Shown one piece after another: positions 63,301-64,000 of a stretch of DNA of 64,000 nucleotides (position 1 is the first letter of the stretch; the number at the start of each line of letters is the position of its first letter). The DNA comes from Pycnopodia helianthoides (taxonomy: Eukaryota > Echinodermata > Asteroidea > Forcipulatida > Asteriidae), in contig CM063256.1 in assembly GCA_032158295.1 (NCBI GenBank), positions 4,326,034 through 4,390,033 of the forward strand, read 5' to 3'. Below the pieces are notes generated by a model. That model did not search any database. It was not told the DNA's origin and saw only the letters and a list, made by a program, of their open reading frames with translations. The translations under genes and the position numbers were made by a program.

Positions 63301-64000
63301 ATTCCCTTGAAGGATCCTTCCTCAATCTAACAAAATCCAACACCATCAGTAAATCATTTCGACTCAAATTATGGTGGCATGCATGATGCCACATACAGCA
63401 TAATCAGTTAACTAGTGTAGTTCTCACTCAAACAGATTCAAGCAAAACATGCAGTTGTATTTTGAAGGGTTGGTATGGTTAGGACTCATATACGTGTGTT
63501 TAAGCGTTGCATACGAAGTGTGGCCTTAGATTAAAAGAGATCCACACAATGTAGGGACTGTGTGTAGAAACACTGTGGACTTGCACAGGTCCACACAGTG
63601 TTCCTTACAGTGTTGAAGAATATGTTTCTTTGTCACGTGCACAGAACAAAGCTATGGGCTTGTGGTGTCTATTACACAATGGAACAACATACCCAACAAT
63701 GTTGTTCTTTGATTAACTTGGACCCCATAGAGGAATTCTTTAGAACAACAATAGCATGAACTGATAACATCATGTGGCACTGTTAATGCCCTCTGTCAGT
63801 TTTGTTTTAAATGCCTGTCATTTTGAAAGTTTTAGTGACAGATTGTACAAAATGCTATTTCACACTTCATAACAATCAATAGTTGTAATCGAGCAATAAT
63901 TCTAAATGGCTGGGATATTTAAGTCATTCCCATGACCTGTCCAACACTAAACAAAACCTTTTCTTGACATGACATCACTCCACCAGCCATCTGTTCATCA
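60336..64000. other. COX5B 3' flank, no further gene seen
   Basis: It begins with the COX5B 3' untranslated region. A fragment of the CGCTAGGTGGCAGCAGAC MITE lies at 60452-60515. The rest is AT-rich with ACATGTACATGT-type words (for example 61815-61825 and 61916-61926) and a short imperfect repeat of CCACACAGTGT/ACACTGTGTGG type at 63540-63605. Open frames are short and unrecognised. A gene beginning beyond 64000 could extend into the last few hundred bases. Confidence 0.4.

Overview
This is a nuclear window from an animal, most likely a marine deuterostome invertebrate. An echinoderm is my best guess, but the sequence does not prove it. Genes are split by many introns with GT..AG junctions. 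Their closest recognisable relatives are vertebrate-type genes (RMC1, SLC52, COX5B, SLC16). Most of the remaining DNA is AT-rich and packed with short inverted-repeat transposons (MITEs), tRNA-derived SINEs and broken LINE or Penelope-like pieces.

Layout. 1-5,920 is intergenic and holds a large foldback element (623-2241). 5,921-12,595 (+) is a three-exon SLC16/monocarboxylate-type transporter; a decayed copy of the end of its last exon lies at about 18.15-18.27 kb. 12.6-24.5 kb has no gene that I can see and is filled with LINE, Penelope-like and MITE relics. 24,583-47,629 (-) is an 18-exon RMC1 gene (regulator of MON1-CCZ1), reconstructed exon by exon with matching phases. Its introns carry most of the window's MITEs, an 865-bp element, a hAT-type element and a 2-kb, 16-bp-unit minisatellite. 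50,306-52,431 (-) is a two-exon SLC52-type riboflavin transporter. 57,780-60,335 (+) is a four-exon COX5B (cytochrome c oxidase zinc subunit). 60.3-64 kb shows no further gene.

The four genes are unrelated housekeeping functions (solute carriers, endolysosomal Rab7 activation, respiratory chain) and do not form an operon-like system. RMC1 and SLC52 each need exactly one missing base restored to read through. Two unrelated conserved genes sharing this fault points to assembly indels, although in RMC1 an internal splice acceptor could also bypass the break in frame.

The most unusual content is in the repeats: a foldback transposon made of stacked perfect palindromes inserted into a SINE between two CCGG copies; a foldback element with an expanded array of NotI-like GGCGGCCGCC units on one arm only; a hammerhead-ribozyme-like palindrome next to a signature shared with Penelope-type elements; a MITE whose right end is tandemly triplicated; and a minisatellite with a perfect 560-bp higher-order repeat whose sense strand reads as serial 3' splice-site-like sequences inside RMC1. 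All comparisons to protein and repeat families are from memory and by eye; no database search was run.
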